Shown: piece after piece, positions 35,896 through 44,348 of the stretch
How positions within the stretch are numbered: position 1 is the stretch's first letter
How the letters are laid out: each line of letters starts with the position of its first letter
From: Euryarchaeota archaeon UBA86
GTDB lineage: Archaea; Thermoplasmatota; Poseidoniia; Poseidoniales; Thalassarchaeaceae
Assembly (NCBI GenBank): GCA_002503055.1
Contig: DAQX01000026.1
Coordinates: 47,671 to 111,670 of the forward strand
Direction: 5' to 3'
DNA length: 64,000 nucleotides
Notes under the pieces: generated by a model
Seen by the model: only the letters and a program-made list of their open reading frames with translations
The model's database searches: none
What the model was told of the DNA's origin: nothing
Made by a program: the position numbers and the translations under genes

Positions 35896-36843
35896 ATGTC
35901 TGTTCGTGACTTCATCGACAGCAACTATCGACACTTCAATTCTGGAGTGCTTGCTGACTGTGCATCCTCTCTGCGCTCTTTCCTAAAACAAGATGGTCGC
36001 CTAATGGTGACTCTTGCCGGTGCGATGTCGACTGCTGAGATTGGTAGGACATTAGCGCCTGCGATTAAGGCTCAGCGAGTGCATGCAATTTGCTGTACTG
36101 GGGCGAATTTAGAGGAGGATTTGTTTGGATTGTTGGCGCGTTCGAGCTACGAGAGTATAGGTGATTGGAGACAATTGACTGCTCAGGATGAGACTGGTCT
36201 GCTCGAGCGCGGAATGAATCGTATCACCGATGTAGCCATTCCCGAAGATGAGGCAATTAGAGGTGTCGAGGGTCCACTGATGGCTCTATGGGAAGATGCA
36301 GAAGCCGCTGGAGATAGTAGATTCCCTCATGAATTCCTATACGACTTGCTGTTGCATGGTAATCTGGAGTTCGATGGTAATCCTGAACATTCCTGGCTGA
36401 TGGCTGCAGCGGATGCAAACCTACCAATCTTCACTCCAGGATGGGAGGACAGTACACTGGGCAACATTCTCGCTGCTAGAGTTCTCGACTGTTCATTGAA
36501 AGGCCCGGGTATTGTCAAGGGCGGACTGGAGGCTATGCAGGCACTTGCGGATTGGTATAGAGAGGATGATTCGCCCACAGGTATGCTACAGGTCGGAGGA
36601 GGAATTGCGGGTGACTTTGCAATCTCCGTAGTTCCGATGTTGAGGCAGGATGCGAAAGTGGATGTGCCACTATGGGCTTGGTTCGCACAGATTTCAGAGT
36701 CTAGGCCCTCGTACGGAGGTTATTCAGGAGCACCTCCTAACGAGAAGATTAGTTGGGGTAAGATCTCAGAAGATACCCCTCGATTTGTGATAGAGTCGGA
36801 TGCAACTATCGTATTGCCACTATTATTGGCAGCTCTAGAATAG
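35896..36843 (+). CDS. Deoxyhypusine synthase family protein
   Basis: 315 residues from the ATG at 35896. Family blocks are MVTLAGAMSTAEIGRTL, HAICCTGANLEEDLFGLL, NRITDVAIPEDEA and the C-terminal SWGKISEDTPRFVIESDATIVLPLLLAAL. The Lys in SWGKI corresponds to the catalytic lysine of true deoxyhypusine synthase. However, the usual SDSGARPDEA before it reads GYSGAPPNEK, as in the deoxyhypusine synthase-like subgroup. It could modify initiation factor aIF5A or act in polyamine synthesis. Co-location with S-adenosylmethionine decarboxylase supports a polyamine link. Its stop overlaps enolase tail to tail by nine bases. Confidence 0.85.
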   Translation: MSVRDFIDSNYRHFNSGVLADCASSLRSFLKQDGRLMVTLAGAMSTAEIGRTLAPAIKAQRVHAICCTGANLEEDLFGLLARSSYESIGDWRQLTAQDETGLLERGMNRITDVAIPEDEAIRGVEGPLMALWEDAEAAGDSRFPHEFLYDLLLHGNLEFDGNPEHSWLMAAADANLPIFTPGWEDSTLGNILAARVLDCSLKGPGIVKGGLEAMQALADWYREDDSPTGMLQVGGGIAGDFAISVVPMLRQDAKVDVPLWAWFAQISESRPSYGGYSGAPPNEKISWGKISEDTPRFVIESDATIVLPLLLAALE

Positions 36844-38076
36844 GTCAGCGTAGTTATCACACTGCTCGCTGATTCGAATGAGTTGGTTGTACTTCGCTGT
36901 GCGATCACTCCTGGCTGGAGCTCCGGTCTTGATCTGGCCAGCGTTGGTCCCTACTGCTAGGTCCGATATCATGTGATCAGAGGTTTCTCCAGAGCGGTGG
37001 CTGATGACGGTGGCAAATCCTGCTGAGCGAGCCATCTCGATTACACGCATCGTCTCACTCACTGTGCCAATCTGATTGAGTTTGATGAGAATTGCATTGC
37101 TAGCCCCCTCTGCTATTCCCTTCGATAGTCTGGTTGGGTTGGTCACATACAAATCGTCCCCTACCACTTGTACTCTGTGACCTTCCCTGATAGTGAACTC
37201 GGACCAAGCCCCCCAGTCGTCCTCCCCGAAGGCATCCTCGAGAGATACAATCGGATAGTTGTCAAGCCAAGACGAGTACAATTGGCCGAGTTCAGAACCC
37301 GACAATATATCTCCATCAATGTGGTAGCCGTCTTCTAAGCAGAACTCCTGAGCTGCGCAGTCTAGAGCGATTGAGACTTGATCTCCGGGGATATATCCAG
37401 CCCCGGTGATTGCGCTCAGCACGAGTCTGAGTCCGTCTTCATTGCGAGGAAGGTTTGGTGCGAACCCCCCTTCGTCTCCTATTCCTCCCAGTAGTCCTTC
37501 TTCCTTGAGTACTGACTTGAGTGAATGATAGATTTCCACACCCGCACGCAGTGCATCGGAGAACGAATTGAATCCGTGTGGAACTACCATGAACTCCTGG
37601 ATGTCTACATTCGAAGTTGCATGAGCCCCGCCATTGAGTATATTCATCTGTGGTACTGGAATACTACTCGGTCCATCTCCTGCTATATGCTCCCAGAGTG
37701 ATTTGGATGAGGCTGCTCTGAGGCATGCCATCGAAACTCCTAGCATTGCATTGGCGCCCAGTCTAGCCTTATTCTCTGTTCCATCGAGTGAGATGAGTAC
37801 GGCATCAATTCCTTCCTGATCTGTAACATCCATTCCAATCAATGCATCGCGAATCTCGCCGTTGACATTTGCAACAGCTGAAGTTACTCCTTTACCTACC
37901 CATTTGTCGCCGCCATCTCGTAGTTCAATCGCCTCGTAACTGCCAGTGCTGGCGCCCGATGGAACCGCTGCGCGTCCCTGTAATTGTCCATCTATGTAAC
38001 AGTCGACTTCTACTGTAGGATTGCCTCGTGAGTCTAGAATGGCTCGGGCGGAGAGGTCGCTGATAGCGCCACTCAT
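36835..38076 (-). CDS. eno: Enolase
   Basis: Glycolytic enzyme converting 2-phosphoglycerate to phosphoenolpyruvate. 413 residues from the ATG at 38076 give the normal N-terminus (ISDLSARAILDSRGNPTVEVD). Visible are PSGASTGSYEAIELRD, GANAMLGVSMA, the metal ligands in LDCAAQEF, VSLEDAFGEDDW and VVGDDLYVTNP, the catalytic Lys in NAILIKLNQIGTV and SHRSGETSD. Two ATGs upstream (38106) are unlikely. It is divergent from nothing close; the unknown gene upstream is on the same strand. Confidence 0.97.
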   Translation of the reverse strand: MSGAISDLSARAILDSRGNPTVEVDCYIDGQLQGRAAVPSGASTGSYEAIELRDGGDKWVGKGVTSAVANVNGEIRDALIGMDVTDQEGIDAVLISLDGTENKARLGANAMLGVSMACLRAASSKSLWEHIAGDGPSSIPVPQMNILNGGAHATSNVDIQEFMVVPHGFNSFSDALRAGVEIYHSLKSVLKEEGLLGGIGDEGGFAPNLPRNEDGLRLVLSAITGAGYIPGDQVSIALDCAAQEFCLEDGYHIDGDILSGSELGQLYSSWLDNYPIVSLEDAFGEDDWGAWSEFTIREGHRVQVVGDDLYVTNPTRLSKGIAEGASNAILIKLNQIGTVSETMRVIEMARSAGFATVISHRSGETSDHMISDLAVGTNAGQIKTGAPARSDRTAKYNQLIRISEQCDNYADLF

Positions 38077-38124
38077 TGATTCGGCGACCTGTCGTCTGCC
38101 TCTCAAGGTTGCGATTGTAGGAAA

Positions 38125-38559
38125 TCACGAGTTGAGCCAACTCAACCAACGAGCGACACGGCTCTGAACCTCTGGTACTTCCATCTCAGAGCGACAGTTG
38201 TGCTCCCAGCAAAGTTGCTCCTCAGTGGGAGAGATTGAGAATAATTCAGCGCGAAACAATACACCATCGTGCTCGCTACATTTCTCGCGGTTGTCATCCA
38301 CAAAGCAGTGCAGAAGATGCTTGGGGAAGTGTTGCATCTTACCGTTGGATGGGGAGCATAACATAACACTCCTCTCTAGGAATAGAAGTGAGTCCCCCGT
38401 ACTTGCATCAACCTCATGCCCAAGTATCTTAGTAGCGGTCAAGAGTGATGCGACATCGACATTGTACCACTGGGTCTGAGTCGATGGTATGTCAAGCTCT
38501 GAGACATCGTCGAGGTATTCCTGTACACGAAGTTGACTTGTCGTCTCCTCGCCCGACAT
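38125..38559 (-). CDS. Unknown small protein
   Basis: 144 residues from the ATG at 38559 (MSGEETTSQLRVQEYL); an in-frame ATG at 38658 would run through promoter-like AT-rich sequence. There are seven cysteines and several Trp and His residues but no clear CxxC pair, signal peptide or membrane segment. The segment LLFLERSVMLCSPSNGKMQHFPKHLLHCF reads like part of a compact alpha/beta protein. No family recognised. It is divergent from the Lrp-type regulator and 48 bases upstream of enolase on the same strand. Confidence 0.5.
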   Translation of the reverse strand: MSGEETTSQLRVQEYLDDVSELDIPSTQTQWYNVDVASLLTATKILGHEVDASTGDSLLFLERSVMLCSPSNGKMQHFPKHLLHCFVDDNREKCSEHDGVLFRAELFSISPTEEQLCWEHNCRSEMEVPEVQSRVARWLSWLNS

Positions 38560-38671
38560 CGTATACGGATTTACGCCATCCCATTTGAACGCAACTTTCG
38601 TGTTGTGTAGAAATATACTACAGATTCCGGAAAGATTTGTGAATCGGTTTTCACACATAGAGCACTCAAAC

Positions 38672-38680
38672 TACAAATAA
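38672..38680 (+). promoter_or_regulatory. TATA-like box of the Lrp-type regulator gene
   Basis: TACAAATAA lies about 27 bases before the ATG at 38703, the spacing expected for a leaderless archaeal transcript. The divergent intergenic region (38560-38702) also carries AGAAATATACTACAG, which on the minus strand (around 38611) could serve the unknown gene. Confidence 0.4.
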
Positions 38681-38702
38681 GGGTCTATTTTCGGCGCAAC
38701 CC

Positions 38703-39125
38703 ATGGTTGAGGTAGACAGTCTTGATAGAGCCATTTTAGGAGTATTACGTGACTCAGCGAGAGCGCCCTTTGTCGATATTGCAAAGCAGGTTGGAGTGAC
38801 CGAACGAACGGTCAGAACACGCATGCGCAGGTTGGAGGAAGAGGGGGTTGTCCGAGGCTATACAATCAGAGAAGCAGGAATCGGGCTTACCGCTTTGGTT
38901 CGGCTCAAGATTGGTCCAGGAACTGAGATTGGAACGCTTGCTGGGGAGTTCTCGGCATGGCCGGGTGTTGAGTGTGTTTACGAGGTTAGCGGGGATGCGG
39001 ATCTGGTAGCTGTCGTACATGTCGATGACACGGTGGCACTACGCGGGCTGCTCGATGAGATGTGGTTGGCTGCGCCGGGAGAGATTAGTTCGACACAAAC
39101 CGAGTTGGTGCTCGAGCAGTACTGA
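38703..39125 (+). CDS. Lrp/AsnC family transcription regulator
   Basis: 140 residues. The N-terminal winged helix is standard (LDRAILGVLRDSARAPFVDIA, then VGVTERTVRTRMRRLEEEGVV), and the C-terminal half is the RAM ligand-binding domain (RLKIGPGTEIGTLAGEF, then CVYEVSGDADLVAVVHV). Such proteins form dimers and octamers and respond to amino acids. A TATA-like box lies just upstream. Its targets may include its divergent neighbour and itself. The stop abuts the methyltransferase gene. Confidence 0.93.
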   Translation: MVEVDSLDRAILGVLRDSARAPFVDIAKQVGVTERTVRTRMRRLEEEGVVRGYTIREAGIGLTALVRLKIGPGTEIGTLAGEFSAWPGVECVYEVSGDADLVAVVHVDDTVALRGLLDEMWLAAPGEISSTQTELVLEQY

Positions 39126-39962
39126 TTACGGCTTTCGCATCAAGATTCTTTGGTAGGCCATAGAACCGCTCACAAAGCCCTCGTAGACGGGTGTTCCTTT
39201 CAGACCCGCAAAGGTCTCGAAACTTCTCCTTACGGACTTGGGTACATTGTCCTCAATTGCTTTCATCTTCTGTTCATTTATTTGATCTAGGGCTGTGATG
39301 ACTTCTTGTACCACATCAGTCGACTCAACTATCTCAAAGCCTTTTGACTGAAATAACCCGGGTAGCGATGCCATAGTATCAGCGTCTCGTAGGTCTGTCC
39401 AGCAGAACATCCCTCCTGTCCTGAGCACTCTGTATGCTTGCTCTACGAAGGCCGACATATCGCCGTAGCAATGAGAAGATTCGACATTGTATACAACATC
39501 GAAACACTCGTTTTCGAATGGAAGATCCTGGGCGTTACCTTCGATAAATTCTAGATTGGTCTGATTAGCATACCATCGCTTGCAATGACTGACTGCCTCG
39601 GCTGAGAAATCGACTCCTACCAATCTGACAGGGGAATGTGTCTTGGCGATCCAACTTGCTCCCCCTCCTCGGCCCGAGCCGACCTCGAGTACTTCTCGTC
39701 CTTCGAGATCGACGCCTCTGATATTCATCGAGTATAGTTGGATGAACATCCTATTGGGTTCATCTTCATTTTCGAGTTTGGGGCCATTGCCATCCTCGAA
39801 GCCGTAATTCATGAATTGGAATTCAGATTGATCATTCGCTTTGGCGAGTTTTTGATACCACCATTTCCACATCCGATTCTGGACTCTGGCTGGAGCGAAT
39901 CTCAGTATCATAACGAAGAATCTAGCAGGTAGACCCATCTTTTTGGGGCTTGCCACGCGCAT
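39126..39962 (-). CDS. Class I SAM-dependent methyltransferase
   Basis: 278 residues. The AdoMet-binding motif I is VLEVGSGRGGGASWIAK (about residue 92), with an acidic end to the next strand (VGVDFSAEAV), then GNAQDLPFENECFDVVYNVESSHCYGD for motifs II-III and YRVLRTGGMFCWTDL. The N-terminal 70 residues are helical with a basic, hydrophobic start (LPARFFVMILRFAPARVQNRM), consistent with membrane association. The whole resembles the Ubi/phthiotriol O-methyltransferase group, so a lipid or quinone substrate is plausible but unproven. Immediately upstream on the same strand is the thioredoxin-like gene. Confidence 0.85.
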   Translation of the reverse strand: MRVASPKKMGLPARFFVMILRFAPARVQNRMWKWWYQKLAKANDQSEFQFMNYGFEDGNGPKLENEDEPNRMFIQLYSMNIRGVDLEGREVLEVGSGRGGGASWIAKTHSPVRLVGVDFSAEAVSHCKRWYANQTNLEFIEGNAQDLPFENECFDVVYNVESSHCYGDMSAFVEQAYRVLRTGGMFCWTDLRDADTMASLPGLFQSKGFEIVESTDVVQEVITALDQINEQKMKAIEDNVPKSVRRSFETFAGLKGTPVYEGFVSGSMAYQRILMRKP

Positions 39963-39969
39963 GTGGCAC

Positions 39970-40524
39970 CTACATCTTCCACTTCACAGAGCAGCCGATA
40001 CTGTCCGTCCTCTGAACAGAAACTGAGTCTCCTGCAGCCACCTCGTCAATTGCATCTGCTAGTTCTGAGGTTGAAGCGTGGGATGGATCTCGTGGTGAGT
40101 CGTCGAGACGCCCACGGTAGACGACAGTGCCTTCGGAGTCTAGCATGTAGAATTCGGGGGTACGCTCTGCGCCGTATGCACTGGCAATCTCCTGACTTTC
40201 GTCGTGCAGGTATGAGTAGCCCATGCCGCGATTGGCTCGCTTGACCATGTTCTCCCACGAATCAGATTCGTAGTTGATTGGGTCGTTGGAATTGATTCCT
40301 ACAAACCCCATGCCACTGGAGGCTGCCTTAGCTGCGATATACTCGATTCTTCCTTCTGAACCCACGACATAGGGACAGTGGTTGCAGGTGAAGGCGATGA
40401 TGGTCCCGTTCTCGCCCATTGCGTCGCTCAGGCTCATCGATTCACCACCTATTGCTGGGTTGGCATTCGGTAGTTCGAATTGTGGTGCTGTATCTCCTGG
40501 CTCTATCCCTTTAGGTCCCGGCAT
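39970..40524 (-). CDS. Thioredoxin-like (AhpC/TSA) protein
   Basis: 184 residues from the ATG at 40524; the longer open frame to 40602 overlaps the TPR gene and is not family-like. It starts with the peroxiredoxin-type APQFELPN segment, has a redox CxxC in FTCNHCPYV near residue 48, and closes with TPEFYMLDSEGTVVYRGRLDD. The set matches thioredoxin-like proteins of the AhpC/TSA group with a CNHC site, common in marine microbes and probably thiol-disulfide oxidoreductases. It lacks a signal peptide. It follows the TPR gene on the same strand. Confidence 0.88.
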   Translation of the reverse strand: MPGPKGIEPGDTAPQFELPNANPAIGGESMSLSDAMGENGTIIAFTCNHCPYVVGSEGRIEYIAAKAASSGMGFVGINSNDPINYESDSWENMVKRANRGMGYSYLHDESQEIASAYGAERTPEFYMLDSEGTVVYRGRLDDSPRDPSHASTSELADAIDEVAAGDSVSVQRTDSIGCSVKWKM

Positions 40525-40550
40525 GATTCGGCGGGGGGATGGGAAGCAGT

Positions 40551-42851
40551 TCAACTCTCTGTCTGCGGCCTTGCACTGGGCGGTTCTACCGAGCCTTTGC
40601 ATTCCTCTAGTCTGCGGCGGGCCAAGCGGTGTTCTGGATCAACATCGAGTACCTTTCTCCATGCCGCCGCAGCGTCTCTGCTCTCGCCTGTCTCATGCAG
40701 TATTGCAGCTATCCTGAGCCTAGCATCAATATGATGGGGGTCGTTTGCTGCGGCGTTCTCGAAGTCTTGCTTGGCATCCTCAATCCTACCGAAGTCGAGG
40801 TATAGCAAACCGCGCTGGTACCATGCATCCGAATGAGTTGCGTCGATTTGAAGTGCGGCGTTGAGAGGTTTCTCTGCCTGCTCCGGTCGGCCTCTTGCAA
40901 TTAGGCAGGTCCCAAGATGAACCAGTGCCATCGTGTGCTCGGGCTTGTACTCCAATAGCGTACGAAGTTCGGCCCCCGCATCTTCCCAGTCGCCATTGCT
41001 CATCTGAATCTCTGCTCTCCTTAATCGAGCAATGTTGAGTTCTGGATATGCGGACACTAAGTGATCAGCATCATCGAGTGCTGATGCTAGATCTCCCTTG
41101 AGCAGCAATGCCGAGCAGCGGTTGAGTCTGGCACGAACATGTTCGGGTTCAGTAGCAATGACTCTGGAGAATAGTGAGATGGCTTCTGTGAGTCTGTTCT
41201 GGCGAGCTGCAATCAGCCCTCGAACAAATGGAATTGAATTGTGGTCATTGAGTAGGGTAGCTGCCTCAGCGATTAGTGTATCGGCCTGCTCAAGCTTTCC
41301 AATATCAAGACATAGTTGAGCTTCCTCAAGTGGTATTGATGGATGTTCGGGAATTAGTCTGCGGGCTCTAGTCAGTGCAACCTCTGCCTCATTGCTCGCA
41401 CCTTGGTAGCGAAGTGCTCTGGCCCGGCCTAGCCATGCAAGGCCGTTTTCTCTGTCTCTTTCTATCGCAGCATCAAATGCGACCATTGCATCGAGTAGAA
41501 TTATCTGGTCGTGGTTGCCTGTACTGTCTCGCTCAATCTCTGACTCAAGTAAGTGTAGTCTGCCATCCATCACATGCATTGCAGCGCTTTCCCAAGCCTC
41601 CGGAGGAGCTTCATCTAGAACCTTGCGAGACCAGTCTGGAGAGTCTGCTCTCAGCAGAACCAGGCTCAGTCGCGCCCTAGCCTCTGTATCTTCTGGGTTA
41701 GTCTCTAGGCGCTCTTCTAGTACTGCTCTAGCAGCGTCCAGTCTGCCGGTGTTCTCGAATATCTCGGACTCCAGTAGTACGCCATATTCTCCTAGTGATG
41801 TCGCCCTTCGAATACTCTGTAATGCCTCCTTGGTCCTCTCCTGATCTGCTGAGAGCAGTTTGGCTTGAAGCAACCATGCCTCACCGTTGTCAGGATTCGT
41901 TTCTATTGCCTTCTCAACTGATTCAAGGGCAACTTGAATCTCTCCAATTAGCAAGAGTTTTGCTGCTTTATCGAGCCAGCCTGAGGATGTTTCCGGGTCG
42001 ACTTTTGTCGGGTCAATCTCTGCGTTTACTTCCCGGGCCCGATGAACTATTTCTGAAATCTCGGTCTGAGCCAGAGTTGTGTCAAACTCAACCCCTATGG
42101 CATCAAGTCTGAGTTTGTTGCGTTCTGTCCTCTCATCATCAGTTCCTGTCAATAACAACGCCTGTTCCTTGAGAACTGCAACATCGTCCGGTTCTACCGC
42201 TAGGAGCCTCTCTAGTGTTCTGTCCAGCGCCTCGATATCGCCCTCTTCACGGTGAATCGCTGCAAGTGAGCGTAGTGCGTCTGCGTCTTCGGCGCTGAGA
42301 TAATGTGCTCTCTGATAGAAGTCGGAGGCTCGCATCTTACGATCGACTGCGTGGAATAGTTCGCCCATCCTGCGATGTTCGCCGCCGTTCAATTCGAGGT
42401 CTTCTGAGTGCATCTCCGACTCATTGAGTATCGCATCCAGTCGCTCGACCAAAGGAAGTAGACCGGGTACGACTTCCTTGTTGCCATCATCATCAGCTAG
42501 CCCGGGGTAATGATCTAGGATGGTCCGGGCAGCATGGGTTGCGATTGCCACTGCCTCGTTGGAGCTGATGTTGATTCCTTGCTGGAAGAGTAAGTCTTCT
42601 GCCGACTCAAGAGATTTGTGAGCATCTAGTAGTCCCTGAACCTCGGGAGTTTCGCTGAGTACTGTATCTACTCCTCTAGACAAAAGGTCTAGTCGTTGGG
42701 AAGTGTACGACAAATCGCCCTGGAGGGAGCCCATCTTCTCCCTCATCCTCTCACGCTGACGCAGCACCGCCTGGTGTCTGAGCCACAGAGTGAGTAGGGC
42801 TATGCCTAGGAGGGCGTAGAGTGCTAGAACACCCATTGTGATGTTTTCCAT
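40551..42851 (-). CDS. Membrane-anchored TPR-repeat protein
   Basis: 766 residues from the ATG at 42851; an in-frame ATG at 42899 only adds a non-hydrophobic leader. A single N-terminal membrane helix (MGVLALYALLGIALLTLWL) is followed by a coiled-coil stretch and then at least twelve tetratricopeptide-like repeats, seen as 'A-x-x-x-x-x-A-L-x-x-D-P-x-x-x-x-A-W' units from about residue 160 to the C-terminus, clearest after 450. The protein probably scaffolds a complex on the cytoplasmic face of the membrane. It starts 108 bases after dnaG, with a palindrome in the gap. Confidence 0.85.
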   Translation of the reverse strand: MENITMGVLALYALLGIALLTLWLRHQAVLRQRERMREKMGSLQGDLSYTSQRLDLLSRGVDTVLSETPEVQGLLDAHKSLESAEDLLFQQGINISSNEAVAIATHAARTILDHYPGLADDDGNKEVVPGLLPLVERLDAILNESEMHSEDLELNGGEHRRMGELFHAVDRKMRASDFYQRAHYLSAEDADALRSLAAIHREEGDIEALDRTLERLLAVEPDDVAVLKEQALLLTGTDDERTERNKLRLDAIGVEFDTTLAQTEISEIVHRAREVNAEIDPTKVDPETSSGWLDKAAKLLLIGEIQVALESVEKAIETNPDNGEAWLLQAKLLSADQERTKEALQSIRRATSLGEYGVLLESEIFENTGRLDAARAVLEERLETNPEDTEARARLSLVLLRADSPDWSRKVLDEAPPEAWESAAMHVMDGRLHLLESEIERDSTGNHDQIILLDAMVAFDAAIERDRENGLAWLGRARALRYQGASNEAEVALTRARRLIPEHPSIPLEEAQLCLDIGKLEQADTLIAEAATLLNDHNSIPFVRGLIAARQNRLTEAISLFSRVIATEPEHVRARLNRCSALLLKGDLASALDDADHLVSAYPELNIARLRRAEIQMSNGDWEDAGAELRTLLEYKPEHTMALVHLGTCLIARGRPEQAEKPLNAALQIDATHSDAWYQRGLLYLDFGRIEDAKQDFENAAANDPHHIDARLRIAAILHETGESRDAAAAWRKVLDVDPEHRLARRRLEECKGSVEPPSARPQTES

Positions 42852-42919
42852 CCAGCCGCAGCGGAACTGCACGACTTTTGATGGCTTCTGCGGATTCAAA
42901 GGCTGACGCGGCCATTGTA

Positions 42920-42938
42920 GGCGGGACTATGTCCCGCC
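42920..42938. promoter_or_regulatory. Perfect 8-base inverted repeat between dnaG and the TPR gene
   Basis: GGCGGGAC-TAT-GTCCCGCC. It lies 69 bases upstream of the TPR gene start and 21 bases past the dnaG stop (both genes run leftward). It could end dnaG transcription as a hairpin or be an operator for the TPR gene; no T-run follows it. It has the same geometry (8-base arms, 3-base spacer) as the palindrome at 59836. Confidence 0.5.
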
Positions 42939-42958
42939 GGAAGACCGATTATTTCCAT

Positions 42959-44125
42959 TCAGATATTCTCTGTTGAGAAAGCCTGTACGCCGGCCTTTCG
43001 GGTTACGGTTCCTACTGAAGTTCCTAGCACATTTTCGATGCCGGCTCCTGAAGCCAAATCAAAGATTCGTGCAGTGACCTTGCCAGCGAAGACTAGGCCC
43101 TGAGCATTCTCAGAGGAGTTCAGTGCGGTCTCAAGGCTGCGTGCCCCGATTGGTTCCGAACCGGTCCCGTCCGATTGAACGATGACAGCTTGGTTGCGCT
43201 TCAGACCATCGAGCATTCCTGCCCATGCCTTGATTTCCTCGGGGGCCTCAAGTGCTTCCTGTCCACGCCCTACTGATCGATCGTCGTCAATTTTGATTTC
43301 CTTCTGGATTCTAGCGACTACCTTTCCGGCAGTCTCTTTCTGAGCCAGGGCCTTCGTTACGACCTTCATTTCGAGGTGTTCAACCTCTCGACTGGTCGGT
43401 GCGAAAGCAACATGTGTCAGGCTGTTTCCAAGTTCTCCACTAATCTCCATGAGTAGTAGTTTTCCGCCGCGGTCACCATCAAGGAAGGCTGTCACCGTCT
43501 TCTTGCCCTTGGCAAGTTTGGCTAGTTCCGGATTGATTCCGGAACCCATGGTGGCAATGGCGTTCTTGATGTCGTACTTCAGCAGGTTTCGTACATCGTT
43601 GCGACCCTCGACGATGATAATCGCCTCAGATTCACTGACGTTTGGTCCTGCGGTCATTCCTTTGTATTCAGATTCTTTCTCCAGATTAAGGACTGTGCGA
43701 ACCTCATCGAGGATGTTTCTCGACTCGTCGGCACCTGAGTTGACGATATCTAGCAGGAGTTGTTTGGCCCTGTCGATTACCGTATCCTTCTTGGCTGAGC
43801 GGATGTTCTCGATTCGCTTTACCTTGATGACTGACTTGCAGGGTCCAATCCTGTCGATTGTCTCCAATGCTGCGCCAATCACCGCGGTGCTAACTTGGTC
43901 AATAGAAGAAGAGAGTTGAATCTCCCCGTTCACCTTGCCCTTGTGCTGGTGTAGTATTACGTCGACATGGCCGATTCTTCCGGTTCGCTGCAGCTTGCGC
44001 AGTTGTAGCTCCTCACCGAGTAATCCCTCGGTTTGGCCGAAAATCGCCCCTACGACGTCTTTGCGCGCGACTGTTCCGTCTGTGCGGATTGTCGCGTGTA
44101 TCACGTATTTTCCTTCGTTTGTCAT
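42959..44125 (-). CDS. dnaG: Archaeal DnaG-type primase
   Basis: 388 residues. The Toprim domain is central (AIIIVEGRNDVRNLLKYDIK near 170, then TAFLDGDRGGKLLL near 222 with its acidic metal ligands). The flanking parts match archaeal DnaG, which has primase activity and also associates with the exosome. The C-terminus has GARSLETALNSSENAQGLVFAGKVTARIFDLA. A Shine-Dalgarno GGAG (44135-44138 on the plus strand, read leftward) stands nine bases before the ATG, one of few clear ribosome-binding sites in the window. The 5' region upstream is hairpin-rich. Confidence 0.95.
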   Translation of the reverse strand: MTNEGKYVIHATIRTDGTVARKDVVGAIFGQTEGLLGEELQLRKLQRTGRIGHVDVILHQHKGKVNGEIQLSSSIDQVSTAVIGAALETIDRIGPCKSVIKVKRIENIRSAKKDTVIDRAKQLLLDIVNSGADESRNILDEVRTVLNLEKESEYKGMTAGPNVSESEAIIIVEGRNDVRNLLKYDIKNAIATMGSGINPELAKLAKGKKTVTAFLDGDRGGKLLLMEISGELGNSLTHVAFAPTSREVEHLEMKVVTKALAQKETAGKVVARIQKEIKIDDDRSVGRGQEALEAPEEIKAWAGMLDGLKRNQAVIVQSDGTGSEPIGARSLETALNSSENAQGLVFAGKVTARIFDLASGAGIENVLGTSVGTVTRKAGVQAFSTENI

Positions 44126-44139
44126 TGTATATTCTCCTT

Positions 44140-44262
44140 AGGCTCTCGGCCCCACTTTCGGGGCCTCGCTCCCGGTTTTCGCCAATTGGCGGTTCGGTGG
44201 ATGGGCGCAAAACGCCCGCGAGTGTGGCAGAGTACCTGCAATCCGTGCGACTCGGGTACCCT
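44140..44262 (-). promoter_or_regulatory. Hairpin-rich leader upstream of dnaG
   Basis: Reading leftward there are three strong stem-loops in about 110 bases: GGGCG/CGCCC around TTTTG (near 44205-44219), the self-complementary CGCCAATTGGCG (44182-44193 region) and GGCCCC/GGGGCC around GAAAGT (44149-44166). Further upstream a GGTAC segment repeats in GGGTACCC and AGGTACTC. The block is GC-rich compared with its surroundings and ends at the dnaG Shine-Dalgarno. It may be a 5' leader with regulatory folding, or an unrecognised small RNA. A tRNA was considered and not supported. Confidence 0.4.
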
Positions 44263-44290
44263 TCATGAACGCTACTGTTTGGTTAGTCGA

Positions 44291-44306
44291 CTATTATCGA
44301 TAGTAG
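44291..44306. promoter_or_regulatory. Near-palindrome with TATA-like core before the TerB-like gene
   Basis: CTATTATCGATAGTAG reads the same on both strands at 14 of 16 positions and lies 43-58 bases before the ATG at 44349. It could combine a promoter element with an operator. No further support. Confidence 0.3.
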
Positions 44307-44348
44307 ATGTTCGCGAGGAATTAAGGTACTCGGCGCCAATCGCATTGC

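Noticed and set aside
44222..44262. A second tRNA (GTGGCAGAGTA motif as in tRNA-Cys)
   Set aside because: No acceptor stem, T arm or complete cloverleaf can be drawn on either strand.
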